Assembly: GCF_900106095.1 (NCBI RefSeq)
Contig: NZ_FNUD01000002.1
Coordinates: forward strand, 1,261,501-1,325,500
DNA length: 64,000 nt
From: Pseudomonas deceptionensis
GTDB lineage: Bacteria > Pseudomonadota > Gammaproteobacteria > Pseudomonadales > Pseudomonadaceae
Direction of reading: 5' to 3'
Position numbers and translations under genes: made by a program. The notes beneath the pieces are model-generated. The model saw only the letters and a program-made list of their open reading frames with translations, was not told the DNA's origin and did not search any database. Below are positions 45,925-52,273 of this stretch, piece after piece. Position 1 is the first letter of the stretch. Every line of letters starts with the position of its first letter.

Positions 45925-46695
45925 ATGAGCATCGCCACCGTTGCACTGGTTTCAATCGGCATCCATCCCGCCTCCGGCCGTCTGCGCCGGGCCGAGCAGG
46001 ACGCCCGTGCCGTCGAACTGGGCCTGGAGCTGGCCGGGGATAACTTGCACGTGCTGCACGCAGGCAACCCCCACGAACCCGCGCTGCGGGCGTATCTGGG
46101 CATGGGGCTGGACGAATTGCACGTGCTGGAGCAACCGGACGGTGCCGATGCCGTGCCGGTATTGCGCGACTACATCCGTGAAGCTGGCGTACAGCTGGTG
46201 CTCAGCGGTAGCCAGGCAGAGACCGGAGAGGGTTCCGGGATGTTGCCGTACCTGCTGGCCGAGCAACTGGGCTGGCCGTTGCTGGTGGGTGTGGCGCAGA
46301 TCGAATCTATCCACAGCGGTGTGGCGCTGGTGCTGCAAGCGCTGCCCCGTGGCCAGCGGCGACAGCTCAAAGTGCGGCTGCCCTTTATTGCTACTGTGGA
46401 TAACGCGGCGCCCAAGGCTCGGCAAAGCGCCTACGGCCCGGCGATCCGGGGGGCGGTCAATGCTGAAGTGGTTGAAGTGAAGGTCGATGAGTTATCCACA
46501 ATCGGGGTTCTGCAACCGGCCAAGCCTCGGCCCAAGCGTTTGAAAGTGATCAAGGCCAAAAGTGGTGCCGATCGCATGAAAGCCGCCACAGCCAAGGCCG
46601 CTGGCGGTTCGGGCCAGGTCCTCAAGGGCGTCAGTGCGCAAGAGGGCGCTCAGGCCATTTTGAAGTTATTGATTGAGGAAGGCGTGGTGCGCTGA
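45925..46695 (+). CDS. etfB: Electron transfer flavoprotein beta subunit, dgc-linked
   Basis: 256 residues, 15 bp after etfA, with GGAGAAGG upstream. It has the ETF beta/AMP-binding fold: LRRAEQDARAVELGLELAG, LVLSGSQAETGEGSGMLPYLLAEQLGWPLLVGVAQIE (the AMP-site loop) and LKVRLPFIATVDNAAPKARQSAYGPAIRGA. It probably forms a heterodimer with the preceding EtfA to carry electrons from DgcA/DgcB. Two perfect DnaA-box 9-mers are inside the gene (46395, 46492). Confidence 0.92.
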   Translation: MSIATVALVSIGIHPASGRLRRAEQDARAVELGLELAGDNLHVLHAGNPHEPALRAYLGMGLDELHVLEQPDGADAVPVLRDYIREAGVQLVLSGSQAETGEGSGMLPYLLAEQLGWPLLVGVAQIESIHSGVALVLQALPRGQRRQLKVRLPFIATVDNAAPKARQSAYGPAIRGAVNAEVVEVKVDELSTIGVLQPAKPRPKRLKVIKAKSGADRMKAATAKAAGGSGQVLKGVSAQEGAQAILKLLIEEGVVR

Positions 46696-46700
46696 CCTTT

Positions 46701-47125
46701 ACCCACAAACTCTGTTAGCGCTTATGTGGATAAGTTGTTTGCTGTCGGCTAAGAGCCATATAAACCGTGGCTTGCAGACTTCTGATCAAAAAACACCCAA
46801 TTCAGTGCTTTATCCACAGATCAACCTTAAAACCCCTGAAGAATCGGTGCCTTAAGGGGTTTTCCACAGTAAAGGGCGGCGGTGCATAAGTTGCACACAA
46901 TCTCTGTTGGTGGATATGTGGATAAGGTGTTTGCGGCTGGCTACAGGCCACGTGTTACGTGGTCTACAGGGTGTTGTACAAAAAACGACCAATTCGTCTT
47001 TCAAGGACAACTTGTCCACTTCCCCACAATTGCTGTGGGTGTGCCTGTGGACAAGATGTTGGTGAAGGGCTGTGGGCCATAGCGCACAAGGGCTGTAGCC
47101 TTCTGTTCAAAAAATAGCCAATACG
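46701..47125. repeat. Three diverged, gapless direct repeats, each opening with a DnaA-box-like 9-mer
   Basis: Eighty-base units start at 46725 (TGTGGATAA), 46917 (TGTGGATAA) and 47046 (TGTGGACAA). In all three a CAAAAAA tract begins exactly 62 nt after the unit start and is followed by (A/G)CCAAT. By hand, units 1 and 2 agree at about 55 of 80 positions and units 1 and 3 at about 53, with no gaps. A short GCCA...TGGC dyad lies mid-unit in the first two. Similar CCCACAA/CTGT stretches precede each unit. This fills most of the 635-bp gap between etfB and gbcA; no gene is seen there. Confidence 0.8.
46829..46863 (+). terminator. Possible terminator of the dgc-etf operon
   Basis: AAAACCCCT (46829-46837) and AGGGGTTTT (46855-46863) are exact 9-bp inverted repeats around a 17-nt loop, with T residues at the 3' arm. 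It lies 134 bp after etfB. The stem is only moderately GC-rich, so efficiency is uncertain. Confidence 0.55.
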
Positions 47126-47163
47126 CAACTCTGTAGATACTCTGTTGTAGGTCAAGCCCTACT

Positions 47164-47214
47164 GTGGGAGCGAGCCTGCTCGCGAACGACCTTCGCGAGC
47201 AGGCTCGCTCCCAC
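47164..47214. repeat. REP-type inverted pair
   Basis: A direct copy at 47164 and an inverted copy ending at 47214 with a spacer of only about 9 bp, the tightest pair in the window; it can fold into one long hairpin. Confidence 0.93.
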
Positions 47215-47229
47215 AGTTGCCGTTGTCCT

Positions 47230-47325
47230 GTAGCCGCTGCCGCAGGCTGCGATCGAGCCCGCAGGCCTCGCACCTTAAACAGCGAAGGTCCTTCGGCCCT
47301 TAACGCAGCCTTCGGCAGCGGCTAC
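47230..47325. repeat. Long inverted repeat, GTAGCCGCTGCCG family (mixed arms)
   Basis: The left arm reads GCCGCAGGCTGCG and the right arm CGCAGCCTTCGGC, so one arm is of the CAGG and the other of the GAAGG subtype: a hybrid element. It ends 4 bp before the gbcA stop. Confidence 0.9.
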
Positions 47326-47329
47326 AGGA

Positions 47330-48622
47330 TCATTGGGCCAACACCCCTTTAAGGTACGCCGCTGGCGCTGCGCCCAGATTGCTCAGCAGGCGCTCGCTGT
47401 ACCAGTCCACAAAGTTGACCACACCAAACTCGTATGTTTGGGAATACGGCCCCGGCTGGTAAGCGACGGAGTTGATGCCGCGCTGGTTTTCTTCTGCCAG
47501 TTTGCGGTCCTGATTGTTGGTGGCGTCCCACACATTTCGCATGCGTTCCACGTCGTAGTCCACGCCTTCCACCGCGTCCTTGTGTACCAGCCATTTGGTG
47601 GTCACGACGGTTTCTTGCGCGCTGATCGGCCACACCGTGAACACGATGATGTGATCGCCCATGCAGTGGTTCCATGAATGCGGCAAGTGCAGGATGCGCA
47701 TCGAGCCCAGGTCCGGGTTCTTGATCCGGCCCATGAGCTTCGCGCAGCCCTGTTTGCCATCCAGGGTCATCGACACCGTGCCCTTGAGCAGCGGCATGCG
47801 CACGATGCGGTTGCGCAGGCCAAAACTGGCGTGGGCGTAAGGGATCTTTTCTGCATCCCAGGCGGCGGCAGAGGCAGCGACGTGATCCTTGAATGCCTGA
47901 TCAGCGCGAGGGTCGGTGACGTCGTCCCATTCCAGCAGGGTTTTCAGCAATTCGGGGTGCGACGCATTGCAGTGATAGCACTCGCGGTTGTTTTCCAGCA
48001 CCAGCTTCCAGTTGGCTTTTTCCACCAGGGTGGTGTGAATCGCCACCTTGGTGTTTTCCATGTCGTAGGGTTCCATGTAGTGGTTCAGCGTGGCCAGGAA
48101 CTCATCGATGGCGGGCGGGTTCTCGGCCAGGCTGATAAAGATGTAGCCGCCCGCGGTTTTGACGTTCACCGGCTTGAGGCCGTATTGCTTCATGTCAAAG
48201 TCGGCGCCCATCTCGGTGCCGGCAAACAGCAGGCGCCCGTCCAGCTCGTAGGTCCATTGGTGGTAATGGCACACCAGCTTGGCGACCTTGCCTTTTTCGC
48301 TGGTACACAGCCGCGAGCCACGGTGGCGGCATACGTTGTGGAACGCGTGGACCTGACCTTCGGCGCCCCGAATCACGATGATCGGGTTTTTGCCCACTTG
48401 CAGGGTCAGGAAGTTGCCCTTGGTCGGGATCTCGCAGGTCATGCCTGCAATCAGCCACTCCTTCTGGAAGATCTCCTGCATGTCGATTTCGAACAGGCGC
48501 TCGTCGTTATAGAAGGGCTGCGGCAGCGAAAACGTTCGTTCGCGGGTTTGCAGCATCTCGGCGGTGGCCTTGCGTGCGGGTTCCAGTGGATCGCCCAGGC
48601 TCAGGTTTGCGGTGACGTCCAT
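47330..48622 (-). CDS. gbcA: Glycine betaine monooxygenase, Rieske oxygenase subunit GbcA
   Basis: 430 residues from the ATG at 48622 (MDVTANLSLGDPLEP), with GAGGAT upstream; an ATG seven codons earlier is less likely. The Rieske centre is C98-R-H100 and C118-HY-H121; the mononuclear iron site is in NNRECYHCNASHPEL (H217, H222). With GbcB it demethylates glycine betaine to dimethylglycine, releasing formaldehyde. It is divergent from gbcB, sharing a compact control region. Confidence 0.96.
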   Translation of the reverse strand: MDVTANLSLGDPLEPARKATAEMLQTRERTFSLPQPFYNDERLFEIDMQEIFQKEWLIAGMTCEIPTKGNFLTLQVGKNPIIVIRGAEGQVHAFHNVCRHRGSRLCTSEKGKVAKLVCHYHQWTYELDGRLLFAGTEMGADFDMKQYGLKPVNVKTAGGYIFISLAENPPAIDEFLATLNHYMEPYDMENTKVAIHTTLVEKANWKLVLENNRECYHCNASHPELLKTLLEWDDVTDPRADQAFKDHVAASAAAWDAEKIPYAHASFGLRNRIVRMPLLKGTVSMTLDGKQGCAKLMGRIKNPDLGSMRILHLPHSWNHCMGDHIIVFTVWPISAQETVVTTKWLVHKDAVEGVDYDVERMRNVWDATNNQDRKLAEENQRGINSVAYQPGPYSQTYEFGVVNFVDWYSERLLSNLGAAPAAYLKGVLAQ

Positions 48623-48715
48623 CGTTGTAATCCTCATGGCCATCGTAGGTGGCCTAAAAGTGGCTGATCAGGGGTGCGACGCAAGGCAAAGCATTTGATG
48701 TGGTGAGTGGCGCTG

Positions 48716-48780
48716 AGTGTGCGTTCGAAGTGCGCAGATGCCATATCTGCGGGCGACATGGCCAAATCTGTTCCCGACGC
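48716..48780 (-). promoter_or_regulatory. gbcA promoter with tandem 21-bp half-sites
   Basis: On the plus strand GCCATATCTG (48740) and GCCAAATCTG (48761) are 21 bp apart, as are CGAC at 48754 and 48775; 14 of 21 positions agree between the two units. On the minus strand this reads as GTCG repeats pointing at gbcA. CACACT begins at 48721, 36 nt after the proximal GTCG; it is a poor -10, as expected of an activator-dependent promoter. Confidence 0.65.
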
Positions 48781-48783
48781 GCG

Positions 48784-48803
48784 AGCCCCTGTTTTCAGGG
48801 GCT
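48784..48803. other. Perfect 8-bp hairpin between the gbcA and gbcB promoters
   Basis: AGCCCCTGTTTTCAGGGGCT is an exact inverted repeat with a TTTT loop, lying between the gbcA operator and the gbcB half-sites. It has no T-tract after it, so it is not a typical terminator. Its role (insulation of divergent promoters or a binding site) is unknown. Confidence 0.6.
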
Positions 48804-48804
48804 G

Positions 48805-48866
48805 GTCGCCATAAGCATGTGAATGTCGCGAATAGGTAAATGGCCGCCTCGGTGCATGCGCAGAAT
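48805..48866 (+). promoter_or_regulatory. Possible gbcB promoter with GTCG repeats 20 bp apart
   Basis: GTCGCCATAAGC at 48805 and GTCGCGAATAGG at 48825 share 8 of 12 bases but are 20, not 21, bp apart. CAGAAT begins at 48861, again 36 nt after the proximal GTCG. The one-base difference in phase makes this weaker evidence than the other sites. Confidence 0.4.
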
Positions 48867-48904
48867 CGCCAGCAAGAGGCCGGTTGTCGGCCGTGGAGAA
48901 ACCC

Positions 48905-50005
48905 ATGTCCAACAGCTTTCTGAATCCGGTAACTACCCAGACCTGGGCCAACGGTCGACACATCGTGCGATGCGTCAAAGTGATTCAGGAAACCTGGGAC
49001 GTTCGTACCTTCTGTTTTATGGCCGACCAGCCGATTCTGTTCTTTTTCAAGCCGGGGCAGTTCGTGACCCTGGAGCTGGAAATCGACGGCGACCCGGTGA
49101 TGCGCTCTTACACCATCTCCAGCTCGCCCTCGGTGCCTTACAGCTTTTCGGTGACCATCAAGCGCGTGCCGGGCGGGCGGGTGTCCAACTGGTTGCACGA
49201 CACCCTCACTGAAGGCCAGGAGCTGGCCGTTCACGGGCCGGTCGGGCTGTTCAACGCCATCGATGCCCCGAGCCCCAAGGTGCTGTACCTGAGTGGCGGG
49301 GTGGGGATTACCCCGGTGATGTCGATGGCGCGCTGGTTTTACGACACCAACGCCAATGTCGACATGGTGTTTATCCACAGCGCCCGTTCGCCCAAAGACA
49401 TCATTTACCACCGCGAGCTGGAGCACATGGCTTCGCGCATCGACAACTTCAGCCTGCACCTGATCTGCGAAAAACATGGCCTGGGCGAACCCTGGGCCGG
49501 GTATCGCGGTTACCTGAACCACAAAATGCTGGAGCTGATGGCGCCCGACTTCATGGAGCGCGAAGTGTTTTGCTGCGGGCCGACGCCGTACATGAGTGCG
49601 GTCAAGCGCCTGCTGGACGCCAACGGTTTTGACATGAGCCGTTATCACGAAGAGTCTTTCGGCGCGACCCCGCCCGAAGCCCGGGCCGATGCGGTGGAGC
49701 AAGCCGAACAGGCCGCTGACGCGCCGGAGCTGGACCTGGCGGATTTGAACCAGGTGGAATTCACCGCCTCTGGAAAAAGCATCCGTGTGGGCCCGGCCGA
49801 AACCGTGCATGCGGCGGCAGCCAAGCTGGGGCTGTTGATCCCCAAGGCATGCGGCATGGGCATTTGCGGCACGTGCAAGGTGTTGAAACTGGGTGGCGAA
49901 GTCGAGATGGAGCACAACGGCGGCATCACTGACGAAGACGTAGCGGAAGGCTACATCCTGTCGTGCTGCAGCGTGCCGAAGGGGGATGTGCGGATCGAGT
50001 TTTAG
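48905..50005 (+). CDS. gbcB: Glycine betaine monooxygenase, reductase subunit GbcB
   Basis: 366 residues from the ATG at 48905, with GGAGAA upstream. The N-terminal ferredoxin-NADP reductase module has the FAD site VMRSYTISSSPS and the NAD site YLSGGVGITPVMSMARW. The C-terminal 2Fe-2S ferredoxin carries CGMGICGTCKVLKLGG and a final cysteine in YILSCCSVP. It passes electrons from NAD(P)H to GbcA. A TTG-initiated longer frame at 48884 is unlikely. Confidence 0.95.
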   Translation: MSNSFLNPVTTQTWANGRHIVRCVKVIQETWDVRTFCFMADQPILFFFKPGQFVTLELEIDGDPVMRSYTISSSPSVPYSFSVTIKRVPGGRVSNWLHDTLTEGQELAVHGPVGLFNAIDAPSPKVLYLSGGVGITPVMSMARWFYDTNANVDMVFIHSARSPKDIIYHRELEHMASRIDNFSLHLICEKHGLGEPWAGYRGYLNHKMLELMAPDFMEREVFCCGPTPYMSAVKRLLDANGFDMSRYHEESFGATPPEARADAVEQAEQAADAPELDLADLNQVEFTASGKSIRVGPAETVHAAAAKLGLLIPKACGMGICGTCKVLKLGGEVEMEHNGGITDEDVAEGYILSCCSVPKGDVRIEF

Positions 50006-50160
50006 ATCAGGGAGGTGTTCTTGTGGGGTGTTCTCGGCCAAGTCGGGAACAAAGACCCGAAACCACAGTCTTTAGGGCTCTGAAAGGCAGGTTGCCGCTA
50101 GCTTAGCCGGTGACTTTTCTTTATCGTACGCGCCCTCTGAAACTGCTTGAGATCACTACC

Positions 50161-50385
50161 ATGATGGAATCATCCCTTAGCAAACTGGAACAACTGGTCA
50201 GCGACCTGGTTCAACAAAAGCAAGAGCTGTTGGACACCAACGCTGCGCTGAACGCTGAACTGACCCAGGCCAAAGACGAAAACGAAAGCCTGCAACTGAG
50301 CCTGATGGAACAGGAAGAGAAGCAAGGTGCAACCGCTGCCCGCATCCAGGCACTGGTTGAGCGCGCGAGCCCTGTCAGCGCATGA
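50161..50385 (+). CDS. TIGR02449-like coiled-coil protein (ZapB-like)
   Basis: 74 residues from ATGATG at 50161. LSKLEQLVSDLVQQKQELLDTNAALNAELTQAKDENESLQLSLMEQEEKQG is a continuous heptad pattern, almost certainly a coiled coil, as in the TIGR02449/ZapB-like small proteins found before zapA. The stop overlaps the start of the next gene by four bases. It may help organise the cell-division ring with ZapA, by analogy. The 155 bp upstream hold no gene and could contain its promoter. Confidence 0.8.
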   Translation: MMESSLSKLEQLVSDLVQQKQELLDTNAALNAELTQAKDENESLQLSLMEQEEKQGATAARIQALVERASPVSA

Positions 50386-50684
50386 GCGTGGACAGAGACG
50401 GAGTAAATGTCGTCTCGATTCTGGGTAACGACTACACGATCAAAGCGCCTGAGGGGGAGCAACAAACCCTGATGGCCGCCACGGTCATGTTGAAAGCCGC
50501 CCTGGCCGACACGAAAAGAAAGTACCCGAGCTTGATCGGGGACAAATTGCTGGTGCTGGCGGCGCTGAATCTGTGTTCACAGCAGATTGAGCTCAAGCAG
50601 CAACACAAACAGGAACTCGACCGTTATCAAGAGCAAGTCAGCGCCACGGTCGATGTGATTGAGCGAACGATCGGGCAATCCTGA
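50382..50684 (+). CDS. ZapA-like cell-division protein
   Basis: 100 residues. VNVVSILGNDYTIKAPEGEQQTLMAATVMLKAALADTKRKYPSLIGDKLLVLAALNLCSQQIELKQ has the ZapA pattern (N-terminal strands, then GADRI/LVLAALN helix, then a coiled coil). ZapA bundles FtsZ filaments. In pseudomonads the main zapA lies next to the 6S RNA gene; no 6S-like sequence is visible here, so this is probably a second, diverged copy. ATGA overlap with the preceding coiled-coil gene. Confidence 0.82.
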   Translation: MSVDRDGVNVVSILGNDYTIKAPEGEQQTLMAATVMLKAALADTKRKYPSLIGDKLLVLAALNLCSQQIELKQQHKQELDRYQEQVSATVDVIERTIGQS

Positions 50685-50700
50685 TTATTCGCCAAACTCT

Positions 50701-50791
50701 GTAGCCGCTGCCGAAGGCTGCGATGGGTTGCGAAGCGACCCAAGATTTTAAAGGTCCTGTGGACCTTATCGCAGCCTGCGGCAGCGGCTAC
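50701..50791. repeat. Long inverted repeat, GTAGCCGCTGCCG family (mixed arms)
   Basis: Left arm of the GAAGG subtype and right arm of the GCAGG subtype, a second hybrid element. It separates the zapA-like gene from the convergent threonine aldolase gene. Confidence 0.9.
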
Positions 50792-50806
50792 AGTGATCTC
50801 GGTTGT

Positions 50807-51847
50807 TTACCCCGCCATCACTTCGCGAATATCCGCCGCCAATTCCCGCACTCGCGCCTCTTCGGTGTCCCACGAGCACATGAAGCGTGCGCCGCCTTTG
50901 CCGATAAAGGTGTAGAAACGCCAGCCCTTGGCGGTCAACGCAGCCACCGCCGGTTCCGACAGTTGCAGGAACACGCCGTTGGCCTCCACCGGGAACATCA
51001 GCTCAACCCCCGGAATGTCACTCACCAACTGGCTCAGCAATTGGGCGCAGTGGTTGGCGTGGCGGGAGTGTTTGAGCCATGCGTCGTTTTCCAGCAAGCC
51101 CACCCAGGGTGCCGACAAGAAACGCATTTTCGATGCCAGTTGCCCGGCCTGTTTGCAGCGGTAGTCAAAGTCCACGGACAGGTCGTGGTCGAAGAACAGA
51201 ATCGCTTCACCCACCGCCATACCGTTTTTGGTCCCGCCAAAGCACAGCACGTCCACGCCGGCTTTCCAGCTCAGCTCTGCCGGCGTGCAGCCCAGGAAGG
51301 CGCAGGCGTTGGAGAAGCGGGCGCCGTCCATGTGCAGCAACAAGCCCAGCTCTTTGCACGTGGCGCTGATGGCGCGGATTTCTTCAGGGCGGTACACACT
51401 TCCGACTTCAGTGGCCTGGGTGATGGTGACCACCCGCGGTTTTGGGTAGTGGATGTCTTTGCGCTTGAGGGCGATTTCGCGGATCGACTCGGGGGTGATC
51501 TTGCCGTTTTCAGTACGGGCGATCAGCAGCTTGGAGCCGTTGGAGAAGAACTCCGGGGCGCCGCACTCGTCGGTTTCGACGTGGGCAGTCTCGGAGCAGA
51601 TCACGCTGTGGAAGCTCTGGCACAACGACGACAGCGCCAGGGAGTTGGCGGCGGTGCCGTTGAAGGCGAAATAGACCTCGCAGTCCGTTTCGAACAGTTT
51701 GCGAAAGTCGTTTGCGGCGCGCAGGGTCCACTCGTCATCGCCATATGAGCGTTGATGGCCGTGGTTGGCCAGTTCCATGGCGTTCCAGACTTCAGGGCAG
51801 ATACCGGAGTAGTTGTCGCTGGCGAATTGTTGGCTCTTGTCAGTCAT
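50807..51847 (-). CDS. ltaE: Low-specificity L-threonine aldolase
   Basis: 346 residues from the ATG at 51847 (MTDKSQQFASDNYSGICPEVWNAM), with AAGGAA upstream; the open frame to 52270 is spurious. It cleaves L-threonine and allo-threonine to glycine and acetaldehyde with PLP. Seen: YGDDEWTLRAANDFRKLF, LHMDGARFSNACAFLGCTPAELSWKAGVDVLCFGGTKNGMAVGEA, where the Lys in GGTKNG binds PLP. It lies next to glyA in the glycine part of the pathway, in the opposite direction. Confidence 0.92.
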   Translation of the reverse strand: MTDKSQQFASDNYSGICPEVWNAMELANHGHQRSYGDDEWTLRAANDFRKLFETDCEVYFAFNGTAANSLALSSLCQSFHSVICSETAHVETDECGAPEFFSNGSKLLIARTENGKITPESIREIALKRKDIHYPKPRVVTITQATEVGSVYRPEEIRAISATCKELGLLLHMDGARFSNACAFLGCTPAELSWKAGVDVLCFGGTKNGMAVGEAILFFDHDLSVDFDYRCKQAGQLASKMRFLSAPWVGLLENDAWLKHSRHANHCAQLLSQLVSDIPGVELMFPVEANGVFLQLSEPAVAALTAKGWRFYTFIGKGGARFMCSWDTEEARVRELAADIREVMAG

Positions 51848-51968
51848 TTCCCGGTTCCTTGGTCGAAGTTCGTGGTGCACTTTATCCAAGATTTTGACGG
51901 GTGCACAGGCACGACTCAAAGTGCGGAAAAGCCCTACAAAAGAATTACTCATTAACCCCGCTAAACCT

Positions 51969-52113
51969 GTAGCCGCTGCCGAAGGTACGAGGCTGCGTCC
52001 GGCGACGAAGTCGTCGCAAATCCGACAAACGCGGTATACCTGAAATGCCGGGTTGTATGGTTTTACGACAGCTTTGCAGCCGGACGCAGCCTCGCTCCTT
52101 CGGCAGCGGCTAC
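51969..52113. repeat. Extended GTAGCCGCTGCCG-type inverted repeat (145 bp)
   Basis: The outer arms GTAGCCGCTGCCGAAGG and CCTTCGGCAGCGGCTAC are as in the family, but a further paired block follows inside (GAGGCTGCGTCCGGC / GCCGGACGCAGCCTC), making 30-odd bp arms and a longer, unrelated core. It is a distinct subtype, and occupies most of the 426-bp gap between ltaE and glyA; the remaining part is the glyA control region. Confidence 0.88.
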
Positions 52114-52149
52114 AAAGAGACATCGCACAGGTATCTGCTTTTGCCCCAT

Positions 52150-52212
52150 GTCGTAAACGCACCATTGCGTGGCGTCCATAGGCATTTGATCTGCCTGCGC
52201 CGGCTCTACCAT
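52150..52212 (+). promoter_or_regulatory. glyA-sox promoter with 21-bp-phased half-sites
   Basis: GTCGTAAACGCACC at 52150 and GGCGTCCATAGGCA at 52171 are 21 bp apart, sharing G(N)CGT and a later GCA. TACCAT begins at 52207, exactly 36 nt after the second half-site. The glyA ATG is at 52274. The same plan is found upstream of four other units in this region. Confidence 0.65.
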
Positions 52213-52273
52213 CTGGCTCAAAGGGCACAAGCCCCACCGAGACCAAAGGCGCGCTGGCGCTGGGAGACACGCA

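Larger units (their letters stand above)
45165..46925. other. Cluster of eight perfect DnaA-box 9-mers
   Basis: TTATCCACA or its complement TGTGGATAA occurs at 45165, 45424, 45846 (etfA), 46395, 46492 (etfB), 46725, 46810 and 46917 (intergenic). Two relaxed boxes TTTTCCACA are at 45557 and 46860. With independent bases at 60% G+C my hand estimate is under 0.01 perfect boxes in 1.76 kb. Two boxes in coding DNA use the leucine codon TTA. Further single copies are at 49371 and 52483. DnaA binding is inferred from the 9-mer alone. Confidence 0.8.

Noticed and set aside
45165..46925. Chromosomal origin of replication
   Set aside because: The DnaA boxes are dense, but there is no dnaA, dnaN, rnpA or rpmH nearby, no AT-rich unwinding region with 13-mers, and half the boxes lie in etf coding sequence.
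46701..47125. CRISPR array
   Set aside because: The units are long, diverged and unevenly spaced, without identical short repeats or cas genes.
50685..50806. 6S RNA gene after the zapA-like gene
   Set aside because: The gap is only about 120 bp and is mostly a GTAGCC-type inverted repeat; no 180-nt 6S-like hairpin is present.
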